A model generated the notes under the pieces. The model did no database searches, had not been told where the DNA came from, and was given only the letters and a program-made list of their open reading frames with translations. The translations under genes were made by a program, and so were the position numbers. Positions 1 through 11,800 of a stretch of DNA of 64,000 nt are shown here, piece by piece. This DNA comes from Gnetum montanum (Eukaryota > Streptophyta > Gnetopsida > Gnetales > Gnetaceae), in contig MNCI01021396.1 of assembly GCA_015680685.1 (NCBI GenBank), positions 66,198-130,197 on the forward strand. Direction: 5' to 3'. How positions within the stretch are numbered: position 1 is the first letter of the stretch; each line of letters opens with the position of its first letter.

Positions 1-589
1 GGCCAAGAATTATGGTTCCAAAACAAAGATTCTAATTTGCAAAAAAAAAAAAAAGGTCAAAGCTTCAATGTATGCTCTAATTATTGTGTAAAAATGTCAA
101 AGATGCAAAACAAAATTTCTAACATCCTAGAAGTTTTTCTACATTAATAAAAATTATAAAATTTCATGATTATTATTTCTAGGTTCTCAAGCTTCCACGG
201 GAGTCCTAGATCCTACATTTTCATTATTTTCTCAATTTTCCATTGCCTAGAGATTTGGGGTTGCTTTAGAAAGTTTCTTAATTTTTCATGCTAAATTACA
301 TGATGGTATTAGATGTTCTTTACAACCTTGTATGAGGGTTATGGTGGATTGGGAAGGAGAAATTGTGATGCATGTCAATGAAATGAACAACTTTGCCTCC
401 TATTTCATTAACATCTAGAGATTTTTCATGGGCCAAAAACATGAAAAACAACTTGAAACCTTGGAGCAATAACTTAAAAATTTAGCATAGTAGAAACAAA
501 CACAAAATATGGTTTAAAAGGATCAAAATGTGATCAAAACAAGTTAAAACATTGAATAACATATCCTCATCATCATTATCATCCTAGCC

Positions 590-1440
590 ATGTCCCAACA
601 AAAAAGGATTAGCTACATGAGTTCTTTTTCATCATTCATCTCTAAGAAGACATAGATCCTTGTTTATTTGTAGCTTCTTCAAATTATCTTTGATCATTTT
701 TTCCATGTCTTCATTGATCTTACCTTTGATGGCTTTTATCAAATAGTGATGTAGCAACCTTTATTTATAGACTCATTATCTAATCTTCTTTTCACATGTT
801 CAAATCATATAAGTGATCATTCTTATAGCCTATTTTAAATAGTATCTACTTCAAATATTCTTCTCATGTTTGTATTATATAGTTTATATCTTGTAGTAAT
901 ATTTAACATCCATCAAAGCATTTACATTTTTACCACACTAATTTATTGGTCTTGCCTCCTTTGTACTACACAACATTTAGCATCATATAAGATAGTAGTC
1001 ATGATTTTTGTCCTATAAAAGTTTTTCTCTAATTATATAGGTATCTTTTATCACATAGAATACCACTAGCCTATCTTGATTTTAACCATCTTGCCTCAAT
1101 TCTATTTCTAATATCTTTATGAATTTTACCATCTAATTGAATGATTGATCCTAGGTAGTGAAACTGTTTGCAATTAGAGATTGTTTTACTTGAATTATCA
1201 CTTCTATTTCCATCATTATGTATGCAATTATTAAAATTACATTCCATATAATTTTTCTTACTTCTACTAATTCTTAAATTTTTTGATTCAATAGCATATC
1301 TCCACTTCTTCATTTTAGTAGCAATATTTCTTTGAGTTGTATCTACCAACATAATATCATCTACAAATAGCATATAACAAGGGACTTCATGTGGTATTTC
1401 CTTTGTTAATTCATTCATAATAATGTCTCATACATGAAAT
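590..1440 (-). pseudogene. RTE-like LINE reverse transcriptase relic (3' end)
   Basis: This is the C-terminal part of a non-LTR retrotransposon reverse transcriptase on the reverse strand. The longest open stretch (1071-1418) begins MNELTKEIPHEV, carries FVDD at residues 18-21 where family members have FADD, and continues with ESKNLRISRSK, YMECNF and YLGSIIQLDG. That order is typical of plant RTE-clade LINEs. Below 1071 the match continues with stops: a GILCDKR segment, a CEKKIR segment matching the usual HVKRR, and a final KMIKDNLKKLQINKDL segment near 600-700. The 5' part of the element is absent, as expected for a 5'-truncated LINE, or it was overwritten by the neighbouring repeat. Dead copy. 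The family call is confident and the clade assignment less so. Confidence 0.8.
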
Positions 1441-2612
1441 TAATCTTAGAAATATCTAGGAATGAAGATAATGATAAAAAATAATTAGATCTAAAAATTA
1501 GACATTATGCTTTTTAGATGCTAAACAATCCAATTAACCATAATATATGTGCATGTAATACAAAATTACCAAAATATATCTAATAAATCATAAAGTAGTA
1601 AATTATCCTATCTAAATGATAGAGCTTCAGAGAAAGAATTCAAAATGTTACAATCTCTAAAACAAGCTTCAAAACATAGGTAAAGTGACATGTTAACAAC
1701 AAGATCTAATCAAAATTAGAAATGAGATTTGACACTATAGCTTTCCAAGTATCTTGGTTGATAATGTAGATCTAGTTCTAACTTCTTTCTAATTTGACAA
1801 GATATCATACTATGTAAATGGATGATCTCTCATGAAATTAGTGCTAAGAATTTATACTTAGAAGATAAGACAATGTTGGCCAAAATGGAAAATCTAATGG
1901 AAAACTAAAAATCAAGAAAATTCTAATTCTAAAAATATTTTAAAAATATTTTTTAACATGGATTGATGCCTAGCACTTTCATAATGGACATCACTTTGGG
2001 TAAGCTTATAGCTATCTCTAAGTTCAAGCTAATAGATATGTTTAAGCCCAACTAATAACAAAATATGGAGTCAAAACGTAAGTAATGAAGGGTATAATAT
2101 GATATCCTCTAGAAAAAGATAAGAGAAAATTAAAATCTTATAAAATACCATAAAAATAATGATTTATCAAAATACAAAGTAACCAGGCAAATCATACCAC
2201 AAACCAAAGTAGTACCCATTGTGCCAACGATCCATGCAGAGCTTAATACATACTAACACAAGACTCCAACAAAGGATTAGTGAACATATTCTAAATTAGA
2301 AATAAACCGTAATGGTAAACATAAAAAACACTCAAAATGTAAAATAAATATTAAAACATGAAAAATTACTAAAAATGAATATAAGTAAAATAAAATAAAA
2401 TTAAAAAATTAAACCTTAGCATATAAAAAGAAGAATTCCATTAAAATATGATAGCAAGTGTCATAACTCAACCCATAAACGTGCAGCCCCACCCTAAAAC
2501 AAGGAAAAGATTAAAAAATAATACAACATAGATTAGCAAACCAAGACATCAAGGATTCAAATTAATATACATATGAAAGGGTAACACGTATATAAGATAG
2601 GGGTGTTATACT
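1440..2612 (-). repeat. Degenerate LTR of Tekay/Del-like element (3' LTR side)
   Basis: This AT-rich block is homologous to 21110-22436. Shared runs include the segments around 1621-1800 and 21431-21600. It ends with GGGGTGTTATA, which in element orientation is a decayed TGTAACACCCC LTR start. It lies on the side of the adjacent reverse-strand gag-pol relic where the 3' LTR should be. The left boundary was set only where LINE homology stops. No coding sequence. Confidence 0.5.
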
Positions 2613-5600
2613 AGTAGTATTATCTCTTAATGTTCTGATATATCTAGTTATTTCCAAGATGCATCTAATACTTACTCAAGTGAGTCTCATTACGTAGCTT
2701 TTTTCTATTTTCCATTAGTGCATGTATCCTATTTTTAAATGTCTACAACTAAAGCTATCAACTAAGAATGTTGAGTCTCTTAAAGGTAAATTTTCAACCT
2801 TCTCCTAACACTAGGAATTTAAAGTTTAATGAGCGTTAATCTCATCTCTCAAACTACAGAAGATAGTAAGACTATAGAGTTTTCCTAGTTCATCTATATT
2901 TTTTTCTTTGCCTAGATTATACCTTACTATTAAGTCAAAATATGCTAGAAACCTTGTCCATCACCTCTATCTTATGTCCAACTATGGTTGATCCATAATG
3001 TATTGAATGCTCTATGATCTATCCAAAAGGTAATCTATTATTCATACAGATAATGTTTTCAAATATTAAGAGTAAAGATAGTGATAGCAAGATCTAGATC
3101 ATTAGTTGGATATTTATTATTATAAGCATTTAACTATCTAGAAGCATAGGCCACCACCTTGTCATCTTACATGAGAACACCATCTAAACCTTCTCATGAA
3201 GTATCCATGTACACATCATAAAGGTTATCAAGAATTAGCAAGATCAAGATAGAAATTAAGACTAATCTCTATTTTAGCTCCCCAAAAGTCTTTTGAAAAG
3301 CATCTAACTAAGAGAAAAAAAATAATCCTTTTTGAGAAACTTATGTAGAGGTTTAGTAATCTTAGAGAAATCCTTTATAAATATCTTGTAATAACTTGAT
3401 AGATCCAAGAAAATTCTAACTTCATTCACTATGCTTGGAATGGACCAGTTCTTGATCATTACTATCTTAGAAGAATAACTCCTCTATAAATCACATAAGT
3501 AAGAAACTATATCTCTTTCTTCCATAAATCACACTTAGTAGCATGAACATATAATTGCTAATCTCTTAAAGTCTACAATATTGTTCTCAAATGCATCTTA
3601 TGTTCTTCTTTCTTCTTAGAGTAAACCAAAATATCATTAATGAAGATGATTATAAATTGATCCAAGGATATAACACACTAGTGATCACCTATTTAAAAGC
3701 TATAGGTACATTGATGAGTTCCAATGGTCATGATTAAGAACTCATAATGCCCATATTTTGTGTTGAAATATGTCTTAAGCACATCCTCCTCTTTCATTCT
3801 AACTTGATGATAACTAGACTATAACTAAATCTTAGCTTCTCTTAACTAATCAAAGAAATCATATATCCTACTAGAAAAGGATACTAGGTCTTAACTTTCA
3901 TCTAAGTCAACTATTTATATTCTATAAAAGACCTCAAATTACCATCCTTCTTTTTTAGAAAGATCACTGGTGCATCCCAGGGTAAGATATTTGATCAAAT
4001 CATATTTTTGTCTCGCATCTCTTGAATTTGTACCTTAGGCTTTATCAACTCTAATGGAGATACCATATGATGTGCTTTAAAATTAGTTGAGTTCCAAACT
4101 TGACTATAATTTCAAGCTAAATTTCTCTATGAAAAGGTACTCTAAAAAGTTCTTTCTTAGATAGATCCAAGAACTCTCAAATAACAAAAATTTGATCTAT
4201 CTCACACTTAGGATCTTTGTGCATCAAGATCATAAAAAATTTATGACCATGCTTAAGAAACTATTGGAATTTCATAGTTATTAATAAGAAAGTATTAATA
4301 TGTCTCATACTTGTTTCAAGCATAACTTTTTTCCACTTGTGGTTATAAGTGTAAGAGTCTAATTCTTACAATCTAAACATTCATCATACTTAGCCAATCA
4401 ATTAATTTCAAGAATGACATCATACTCTCCAAGATCCATCATCATTAGATTAGTGGACCATTTTTTACCTTGTATCATCATTTTGATTAAAGAAAACATC
4501 TTAGAAACTAAAAAGAAAAAGGAAAAAGAGTTGTTTAAACCACTAGGGTAGAACACAGGGTTAAAAGCTCAAGCTATAAACAAGTGACAAAAATTTATAA
4601 TCCGTAAAAGAATAACTGATGCCACTATCAAACATGATCAAGAAAGAAGATCCACTAATATTACCTATGGTGTCCATGAAAATGTTGGATTGCTCATTCA
4701 AAGGTTGTTCTATCAAAACATAAACTCTTTCTTGCATTCTAAATCAATGTTCAAAATAGTCATCTTGCTCAATGAATTGGTTGCACCATTAGTCTTGTTC
4801 TCAGCTACTATGTTGGAATACATCCACTATCTATTTCCTGGTTAACCATAGGAATTTTAATTCAAGTACTAATTTATATAGTGTCTAATCTATACACAAG
4901 CAAGAAACTTGGTAGAAAAGTTGAAATGCCTTGTAATACTATCTTTATAGATCCTAACATTCTTAGGGCTCCAAAGTTTAGTCATAGGTTTAGACCTTCT
5001 CTTGTGTTGACCCTATTTCTTCTTCTTATTTGAATCTATGTTCTACTCTACAATCAACACCTTGGTATGAGTCACCTAATACTTAGTCAAAATAGGGAGT
5101 ACCAAGTTTACATGGGTAGAATTAATTAGTTCATCAAGAAAATATCTAGTCATATCTTTCTCATCATCCTAAACATAAGGATCAAACTACATCAACTAGA
5201 GGAACTTCACATCATACTTAGAAACAATGAGATCATCTTGCTCTAGGTTGAGTAACTCCTTGTTCTTGATCCTCTTGAAGTCATTCGACCTATATCTTTC
5301 ACTAGAAGCTCATTCTTCAATGCATCCAACCTCTAGAAAATCTAGTTATTTGGCATAAATGATTGGCTACACCCTTGAGTTTATGGATAACCAAATAAGT
5401 TTGTTGTACAAAAGCATAAATCATGACCTAAAAATATGATTCCACCTCATGCAAATAATATTAAGCTACTACAGGATCTTTAGAAACATCAAAAGCTAAG
5501 GTTTTTATGCTATTGTACTACTCCATGAAAACATAATTAATGGACCTTTTCCCACTAGTGGTTAAGCTATCAAGTTAATGTGGTCCACCATTTCCAATAT

Positions 5601-5742
5601 TAGACTATATCCTTATATAAGTATACATCTGATGCACTAGATTATTTTGAGAGAGTTTTCCATTGGACTAATTAGGTTGTTTTTAATTTGAGGTCTCTTC
5701 ACCTCTTCTTAGAGGCGTTGTACACCATAAATATGGGAATAC
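2613..5742 (-). pseudogene. Tekay/Del-like Ty3 chromovirus gag-pol relic
   Basis: This is a reverse-strand Ty3-type polyprotein relic full of stops and frameshifts. Reading right to left, gag matches at about 5330-5080 (segments like NKELLNLEQDDLIVSKYD and DEKDMTRYFLDELI). A basic gag tail lies near 5000-5060. Reverse transcriptase spans about 4060-3290, with FFDx[22 protein letters not shown] and [13 protein letters not shown], then WSIPSIVNEVRIFLDLSSYY and FIKDFSKITKPLHKFLKKD. This order and wording are typical of plant Tekay/Del chromoviruses. Integrase and chromodomain were not seen, so the 3' half is deleted or unrecognisable. It lies between two LTR-like blocks and an initiator-Met PBS, so it is one degraded element. 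Confidence 0.75.
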
Positions 5743-5769
5743 CTATCAAACCTAATTTTGATACTAACT
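5743..5769 (-). other. Initiator-Met type primer binding site
   Basis: On the reverse strand this reads TTAGTATCAAAATTAGG, a decayed form of TTGGTATCAGAGCTAGG, the plant tRNA-iMet primer site used by Tekay/Del elements. It directly follows an LTR end reading GGTGTTACA on the same strand. This fixes the orientation and the 5' LTR boundary of the relic at 5770. Confidence 0.65.
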
Positions 5770-6560
5770 TGTAACACCTCACTAATAAGGCTTAGGATGG
5801 AAAGGTTTTACATAGAGAATGAACAAAATGTATGAAAGAATAGAAACCAATCATTAATAAAAATGTTGAATGCCAAGAAAATAGACTAGATAAAGTAGTG
5901 GACATCAATAAAGCATGTGCATAGGAATAAGAAAAATACTAAGCAAAAAAAACATGATAAAAACAATGACAGCAGCCCCATGTGTATAAAATATAACTTA
6001 TCCACTCTAAAAACTAGGATGAAGCCCTATTTTTTAAGTGAAAAATAATATTAGCAATTACAAAAATTACAATGGAATAAAAATATAAAAATTATTTAAA
6101 ACTACATAAATACATAATCGATTAAAATACATTTGGCTCTAGTGTTAGTAAAAACTATTAAATACACATAGCTAAAAAATAATCAATGTGGAATAAATAA
6201 AGTTCAAATACAAGCTAGGCCTACACCAAAGATAGGTAAAATACAAATACAAATCCTCACAGAAGTTACATAGTATAAGAATCATTGGTAAATATTATAG
6301 CTTGGAATAAAAATAACTAAGAACTGGAAATATAATGACTAAACTAATAATATTCTAAAACTAACATATGATCATATACTTCTTCATATAATTCATCCTA
6401 ATCACAATTAATTAAATTTTTTAGAAGATACATAACACAAAGGAAATCAATCCTAAAATTGAGTAGGGTAAATAAGCTACAAAATATTATCTTATGGATT
6501 TGGTTGAAGGCATTAGGTAGTTAAATACTAGTGCACATTATGTAGTTGAAAAAAAAAGAA
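5770..6560 (-). repeat. Degenerate 5' LTR of the Tekay/Del-like relic
   Basis: It begins TGTAACACC on the plus strand, immediately beside the initiator-Met PBS complement. AT-rich sequence follows with no open reading frame of note. The right edge is uncertain: somewhere between 6540 and 6600 the sequence changes to an OTA-family LTR (E). Confidence 0.5.
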
Positions 6561-6589
6561 GTTAGCATCCAAAAATACAATCACCTACA

Positions 6590-7090
6590 CTTGGGTGCAT
6601 GCTTGACATATAGATAAAATAGTTTAGTTTTAGTTTTTAGTTAGTAGATTGTTGATTTTTAGTCCTATTATTTCCCAGTGCATGCTCGTAGTGTGATGTT
6701 TGTAATCATATAGCATTAAGTGTGATGTACTCAGACACATTCCATGACTAGAAATAAAGATTGAGATTACTTCCATCATTGTAGCATTCACTTAGATTTA
6801 TTATTTCTTTCAATTTTTTGATTTTTTTATTATTTTCTATTTTCCTTATTTAATGTTTCTATTTATTGCTATTTACAATTCCTATCATTAAGCAAAATGA
6901 GTACAACTAATTTCGAGCACTTAAGTATAATTACTTGGTAACCCAATAGCGTATCGTTTGGCAAACCTAGTGACATACACTTAGCAATTCCAACAGTGGT
7001 TATATGAAGTCCAAGGTGTGTGGGGATGATTAGGAATGGATACTCCTCACACGTAGGCTAGTTTTGGTTTTACTTTCCATTATTCATTAG
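6590..7090 (+). repeat. OTA-family LTR E, left part (interrupted by element A)
   Basis: This matches the middle and right parts of LTRs F and D. Shared pieces are the TGCATGCTCGTAGTGTGATG run, AATAAAG near 6753, the CATTAAGCAAAATGAGTAC segment, GGTAACCCAATAGCG, and the tail GGATACTCCTCAC. It stops at 7090, where element A begins, and continues at 20842. The far left end, including the expected TG start, cannot be placed. Probably an old solo LTR. Confidence 0.65.
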
Positions 7091-8063
7091 TGATGAGAGC
7101 GATTACTCTAGCAGTTATTCTAATTATTAGAGTAGTTACTCTAGCGATTACTCTAGCAATTACTCTAATTATTAGAGTGGTTACTCTAGCGGTTACTCTA
7201 GTAGTTATTCTAATTATTAGAGTGGTTACTCTAGCAATTACTTTAGCATTTATTCTAATTATTAGAGCAGTTACTCTAATTATTATATTAGTTGCTTCCA
7301 ATCCTATAAATACAGTGCCCAGGCGCATAATTGGGGAGAAGTCTTTTAGCAGTCAAGTAGCCAAACTCTTGTAGTCTATTTGAAATTTAGAGTTTTTTCC
7401 AAGTGCTTGCAATAGGAGGTAAAAGTGTGGATGGATCTTTATTCAAGCATTGGCAATAAAGATGAGCTCTTTGATTCATCCTTACAGCACTTGAGATTTT
7501 TTTTCTTATGTATTTATTTTATTTTATTTTCTTATGCATTTATTTTATTTTATTTTCTTATAAATTTATTTTATTTTATGCACTTTACTTTTATTTTATT
7601 AGCACATAAATTCATTTTGATCAATTAAGCAAATTGTTAAGTTACACAAGCACGATTGCTTCCAGCATGCGTGTAACACTTGGTAAAGCAATAATGATTA
7701 GCATTTAGTAATCCCAATAGTGTTGCAATGGTTCAAGATGTGTATGAAAAGTGGGAATAGATGCTAGTGTTAGGATTAGTTAGAACTTAGTTAATGAGTA
7801 GTTAATTTAAATTAGTCACTTAGTTACCTCTCTCCTTCCCTCTAGTGTAAGAAATAAAAACATAAAAGCTATAAAAATCATGTGCCTCAAGCTTACTTAA
7901 CCATACAATCATGACATATAGGTAAGCTTGGAAGATAATGATCAACCAACCCATCCTTGTTCCACAAGGGCGCATAAGCACTTAGTCCTTGGAATTCGAC
8001 CGGATCATGTGTGAAACACTCATATTCGTATGGTTGAGCATAGGGGTCCCTCGCTACTCATCA
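7091..8063 (+). repeat. Element A 5' LTR
   Basis: It starts TGATGAGAGCG and ends GCTACTCATCA. U3 is dominated by a TTACTCTAGC-type tandem array. TATAAATA lies at 7305-7312 and AATAAA at 7455-7460, followed by a T-rich run and U5 with a CTTGGTAAAGCAATAATG segment. Compared with the 3' LTR, about 30 bases before the AATAAA (the TGTACCTGAGCACACC region) are missing, and the tandem array is longer. Confidence 0.85.
7096..7290 (+). repeat. TTACTCTAGCGG tandem array in U3 of element A 5' LTR
   Basis: A run of 12-base units of the form GTTACTCTAGCR, interspersed with TTATTCTAATTATTAGAGT units whose core ACTCTAATTATTAGAGT is close to a palindrome. The array ends just upstream of TATAAATA. The copy in the 3' LTR (19918-20082) is shorter, so copy number changed after insertion. 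Open frames on both strands here only reflect the repeat. Confidence 0.9.
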
Positions 8064-8083
8064 TTGGTGGCATTGCCGAGGAC
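8064..8083 (+). other. tRNA-Asp-type primer binding site, element A
   Basis: TTGGTGGCATTGCCGAGGAC directly follows the LTR end CATCA. It is a decayed match to TTGGCGCCGTTGCCGGGGAC, complementary to the 3' end of plant tRNA-Asp, a primer used by many OTA elements. Confidence 0.75.
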
Positions 8084-8174
8084 TTAATTTTTTGTGCACT
8101 AACTAGAACATAGGAAATCATTCACATCATTGGAATGAACCATTAGGGTTGGTTGAAAAAATAAATAGACAAGT

Positions 8175-8282
8175 ATGTCTCCTTCTTCATATAAAAGCGG
8201 CTCACCACCTAGGTCTAAAACAAGAAACAATCAGCGGCATAATACACATGACGTTGATTTGTCAATCCCTCAACAAGTTCAA
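8175..8282 (+). pseudogene. Element A gag N-terminal stub
   Basis: ATG at 8175 opens a peptide beginning MSPSSYKSGSPPRSKTRN. It is homologous to the gag starts of C (MSSSHKSTSPPRDHTRN at 43790) and G (MSSSSHKGISPPRTNTRS at 25828). After about 35 codons the sequence jumps to the region just before pol (matching 46855 in C and 28859 in G), so the rest of gag and the protease are missing. Confidence 0.75.
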
Positions 8283-8289
8283 GTTTAGC

Positions 8290-9048
8290 ATTGCCTGCAT
8301 GCGATCAGTGTGCACAAGTGATTAACATACAAAGATGTCTATATGCAGTAGCCACACAACAAGAAGACATCTAGTGGTTGATAGCTAATCAAGAAAGTAG
8401 TTCACTCATATGCATGGAACCAAGGGTTTGACTTGTGCTTACATCGATAGCATAGATGCATTAGAGCAAGTCCATCACCAACTTCCAAGTCTTAACCTTG
8501 AAAATATCAACTAGGGGAAGTTGAAAATCCCTGAGAAATTTAAGCAGGAGCCCATTGAGCTGAAACCATTGCCCACCAATATGGAATACATGTTCCTTAA
8601 AAATGGAAAACTGGTAATTATCAACACTAAGCTTGCTCCTCAATAGAAAGAAGAACTACTAAAGGTAATAAATAAATGGTTGGAAGCCTTCACTTAGTCA
8701 TATCTTGAATTAACTGGAATATATCCTAAAATATGCCAACATAGAATTTACACTGACCCCTCCATGAAGCCTTCAAGAAAACCACAGAGGAAATTGAACC
8801 CTAAGCTAAAGTAAGTAGTTAAGGAAGAAACTGAATAGCTTCTCAAGGCTAGGTTCATATATCCCATTGTCGATAGTGAATGGGCTAGCCCCTTAGTTAT
8901 TGTGCCTAAAAAGGGAGGAAAATGGAGGGTGTGCATAGATTTCAGTCTATTAAATATGGAAACATGCAAAGATCACTTTCCATTGCCATTTGTCGACCAA
9001 GTCTTAGACACCATCATAGGGTATCGCTATTACAATTTTCTGGATGGA
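8290..9048 (+). pseudogene. Element A pol, RT N-terminal part
   Basis: The linker and first half of the reverse transcriptase of element A. Visible segments are the conserved pre-RT stretch (LEKFKQEPIELKPLPTNMEY-like, 8500-8600), PKKGGKWRVCIDFSLLN near 8905-8960 and KDHFPLPFVDQVLDTI near 8968-9015. It then breaks at 9048 in FLDG, where solo LTR F is inserted. In-frame stops include TAG at 8836-8838, which the homologous positions of G and C share. Reading resumes at 9826. Confidence 0.85.
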
Positions 9049-9825
9049 TGATGAGTTATCATTTTGTTGGCCGTGATATTGCGTAAGCAATATTGCAGCC
9101 TGTCTCCTCATATATAAATAAGAGGTAGATAGATCTGGTAGGCATGGGTGATTAGAGTTGTTAAATTTAAGTTTCCTTTTACATCAGTTTCTCTCTCAAC
9201 CCTTCTATCCCAATGTATGCCCACAATGTGGTGATTGTAATTGTACGGCATCCTTATTCGATTGTGACATACTTGGACACGCACATGACTGATAATAAAG
9301 ATTAAGATTACTTCATCATTGCAGAATTCACTTAGTTTAATTATTTATTTAATTTTTATTTACTAATTTCTTAGTTAATATCTCTCACCCTTATCTCCTA
9401 GTAATGTGGAATGAGTACGACTTAATCACGAGCATTCAAGTGTGACTACTTGGTAACCTAGTAGCATACTTAGGCCATGTGCTTGGTAATCCTAGTGGTA
9501 GTCATGCACAAGGTCCAAGATGTGTATGGATGATTGAGGAATGGATGCTCATCGCACTTAGGCTAGCTTAGATTCTCTCTCGCCCTCTCTCTCTTAGCTT
9601 AGTTAATATTATTTCCCATTTTACCCAAGAGTAGCATTAGTATAGGAACATATCATACACCTCACTCTAGACGAAACCATACATGACAAAGCTAATACTA
9701 GTCCAGGTGGGAAGACAACGAACTGTGACCTTAGAATAACTATCTAAATACCACAACTAGCCCATCTACAGAGTGAAACACTTGTATTCATATGGTTGAG
9801 TGTAGGGGTACCTCGCCACTCATCA
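9049..9825 (+). mobile_element. Solo LTR F (OTA family) inserted in element A pol
   Basis: It begins TGATGAGTTATC, ends CGCCACTCATCA, and is flanked by the perfect 5-bp duplication ATGGA (9044-9048 and 9826-9830). Removing it restores the RT FLDGY coding context. A TATATAAATA box lies at 9111-9120 and AATAAA at 9294-9299. There is no internal region, so it is the product of LTR-LTR recombination. It is closer to the D LTR than to the A LTRs: its U3 has GATATT-type motifs instead of the TTACTCTAGC array. Confidence 0.93.
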
Positions 9826-10711
9826 ATGGATATAGTGAATATAACCAAATACAAATAGCCCCAAAATACGAAGCCAAGGTTGCGTTCACTAGTACTTGGG
9901 GAACGTTCGCATACAAACAGATGTCGTTTGGCTTGTGTAATGCCCCTACAACATTTCAATGACTATTTCTAAGAATATTCCATCAACAAATAGGGAATGT
10001 TGTGGAGGTCTTTATGGATGACTTCTCAACTTATGGATCAAACTTTGATAAAGCCTTGAACCGGTTGGAGTAAGTGTTAAAAAACTGTGTAGAAACCAAT
10101 TTAAGGCTCAACTAGTAGAAAATCCATTTAATGATCGAATAAGGCATAGTACTAGGGCACAAAATCTCACACCCAGGAATAGAGGTAGACCCCAAGAAAA
10201 TTAAAATTATCCAAGAAATTACCCATCAACCAGAAACTGTCAAAGATATTTAGTCATTCCTTGGACCTATTGGCTACTATAGGAGATTTATTTAGAACTT
10301 TTCAAAGATTTCCAAACCATTGGTGAAATTAATGAAAAAGGATGTACCTTTTGAGTGGATCAAGCAATGCGAATTAGCTTTCCAAAAGTTGAAATAGAAG
10401 CTAGTAGAAACACCCATTTTACAAGCTCCTGACTGGTCCAAACCATTCCATATCATGACTAACATGTCCAACTATGCTTTAGGAGTTTTACTTACATAGT
10501 TAGATGACCAAAAGCATCCTTATTACATCCACTATGCAAGTAGAAGTAACGCTATTGCACAACTTAACTACACTACCACAAAGAAAGAATTAATGGTTGT
10601 AGAGTCTGCACTAGAAAAGTTTAGACACTATGTATTGGGATATAAAGTATATATACATACAGATCATAGTGTAATAAAATTCCTCATGAATAATCCAATG
10701 GTAATCCCTAG
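9826..10711 (+). pseudogene. Element A pol, RT C-terminal and RNase H
   Basis: Continues the reverse transcriptase after solo LTR F: YNQIQIAPK, GTFAYKQMSFGLCNAPTTFQ, then VEVFMDDFSTYG with the catalytic FMDD at about 10012. VLGHKIS and the RNase H segment ending VYIHTDHSVIKFLMNNP (about 10640-10695) follow. Stops at 10071-10073 (TAA) and 10497-10499 (TAG) are at the same positions as stops in G. The frame is cut at 10711 by element B and resumes at 16362. Confidence 0.88.
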
Positions 10712-11546
10712 TGATGAGTGGCGAGGTACCCCTACACTCAACTGTACGAATATGAGCGTTTTCATGCACAATCCGGTTGAACTCCGTAGAAGGACTAGTT
10801 GTGGCACCTAGATAGTTAGCCTTAGGTTGTAGTTCATTGTATTCTCACCTAGACTAGTATTATATTTGTCACATATGGTTTAGTCTAGAGTGAGGTGTAT
10901 GATGGGTTTCCTAATCTAATGCTACTCCTGAAGGCAATAGAAAGTAATATTATCTAATCTAGAAGGAAAAGGGTAAGAGAATCTAGCTAGCCTAAGTGCG
11001 ATGAGCATCCACTCTTAATCATCTGTACACATCCTAAGCTTCGTGCACAACTGCCACTAGGATCACCAAGCATAGATCCTAGGTACACTACTGGGTTACC
11101 AAGTAGTCACACTTAAATGCTTGTGATTAAATTGTACTCATTCCGCATTACGAGGAGATAAGGGTGAAGAGAGATGAATCATCTAGGAAAGCAATTAAAC
11201 ATTTAACAGCAATTAAATCCTATTTAGCTTAGTCCACATGCTGCAAGGTTTATTAGAAATTTCATCTTTATTTCCACACGCAAATGTGTGCTCAGGTACA
11301 ATTCGCTCGAATAGAGATTCGTTCACTTTGAGACTCCTACTACAGGCACATGGAAATTATTCTATCTCTGGAGAGGAAACACTGCCAGAGCTTCGTTAAG
11401 GAACTAAACTGGATGGAGAACAAGCGAGAGCTACCTCTTATTTATAGAACTGGCAGCGGGCTATGATATCACGTATGCGATATTGTAGGGAAAGACATGA
11501 TATTGCGTATGCGATATCGCGACCCATGCAATATCGCGTCCCATCA
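10712..11546 (-). repeat. Element B 3' LTR
   Basis: On the plus strand it runs from TGATGAGTGGCGAGG to CGCGTCCCATCA. It is bounded on the right by TACCCCCATGA, the complement of the polypurine tract. The element-strand start carries several GATATC/GATATT palindromic motifs (11463-11540). It is highly similar to 15492-16361. Confidence 0.92.
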
Positions 11547-11557
11547 TACCCCCATGA
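11547..11557 (-). other. Polypurine tract of element B
   Basis: TCATGGGGGTA on the reverse strand, directly upstream of the LTR TGATGGG. The same tract precedes the 3' LTRs of C and G, and a variant precedes that of A. It would be the plus-strand primer in reverse transcription. Confidence 0.85.
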
Positions 11558-11800
11558 CTAAATAAAAACTCGTCCTCAAGTTCCTTACAAAATATTAGGA
11601 AGGTATGGGATTATTAACTTAAGTGGAACTAATGGTGAATGGGATGACATGTGAATGGATCATCATTACAAGACAAGACACAACTGGTGTTCATGAAAAC
11701 AAGAGTGAACACTTTATACATTTGACATCAGGCCTTATTTGGCAGCTGAGAGAGAAGAAGTATGCTACTTCCAATGTCAAGATTTCATCTTTCATTGTCT

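Noticed and set aside
7096-7290. Possible CRISPR-like array
   Set aside because: Units are contiguous 12-mers without unique spacers, inside a plant LTR.
7080-7374. Opposed ORFs rich in Ile/Thr/Val (82 and 94 aa)
   Set aside because: Both are translations of the 12-base tandem array in A's U3. The same happens in the 3' LTR at 19899-20196.
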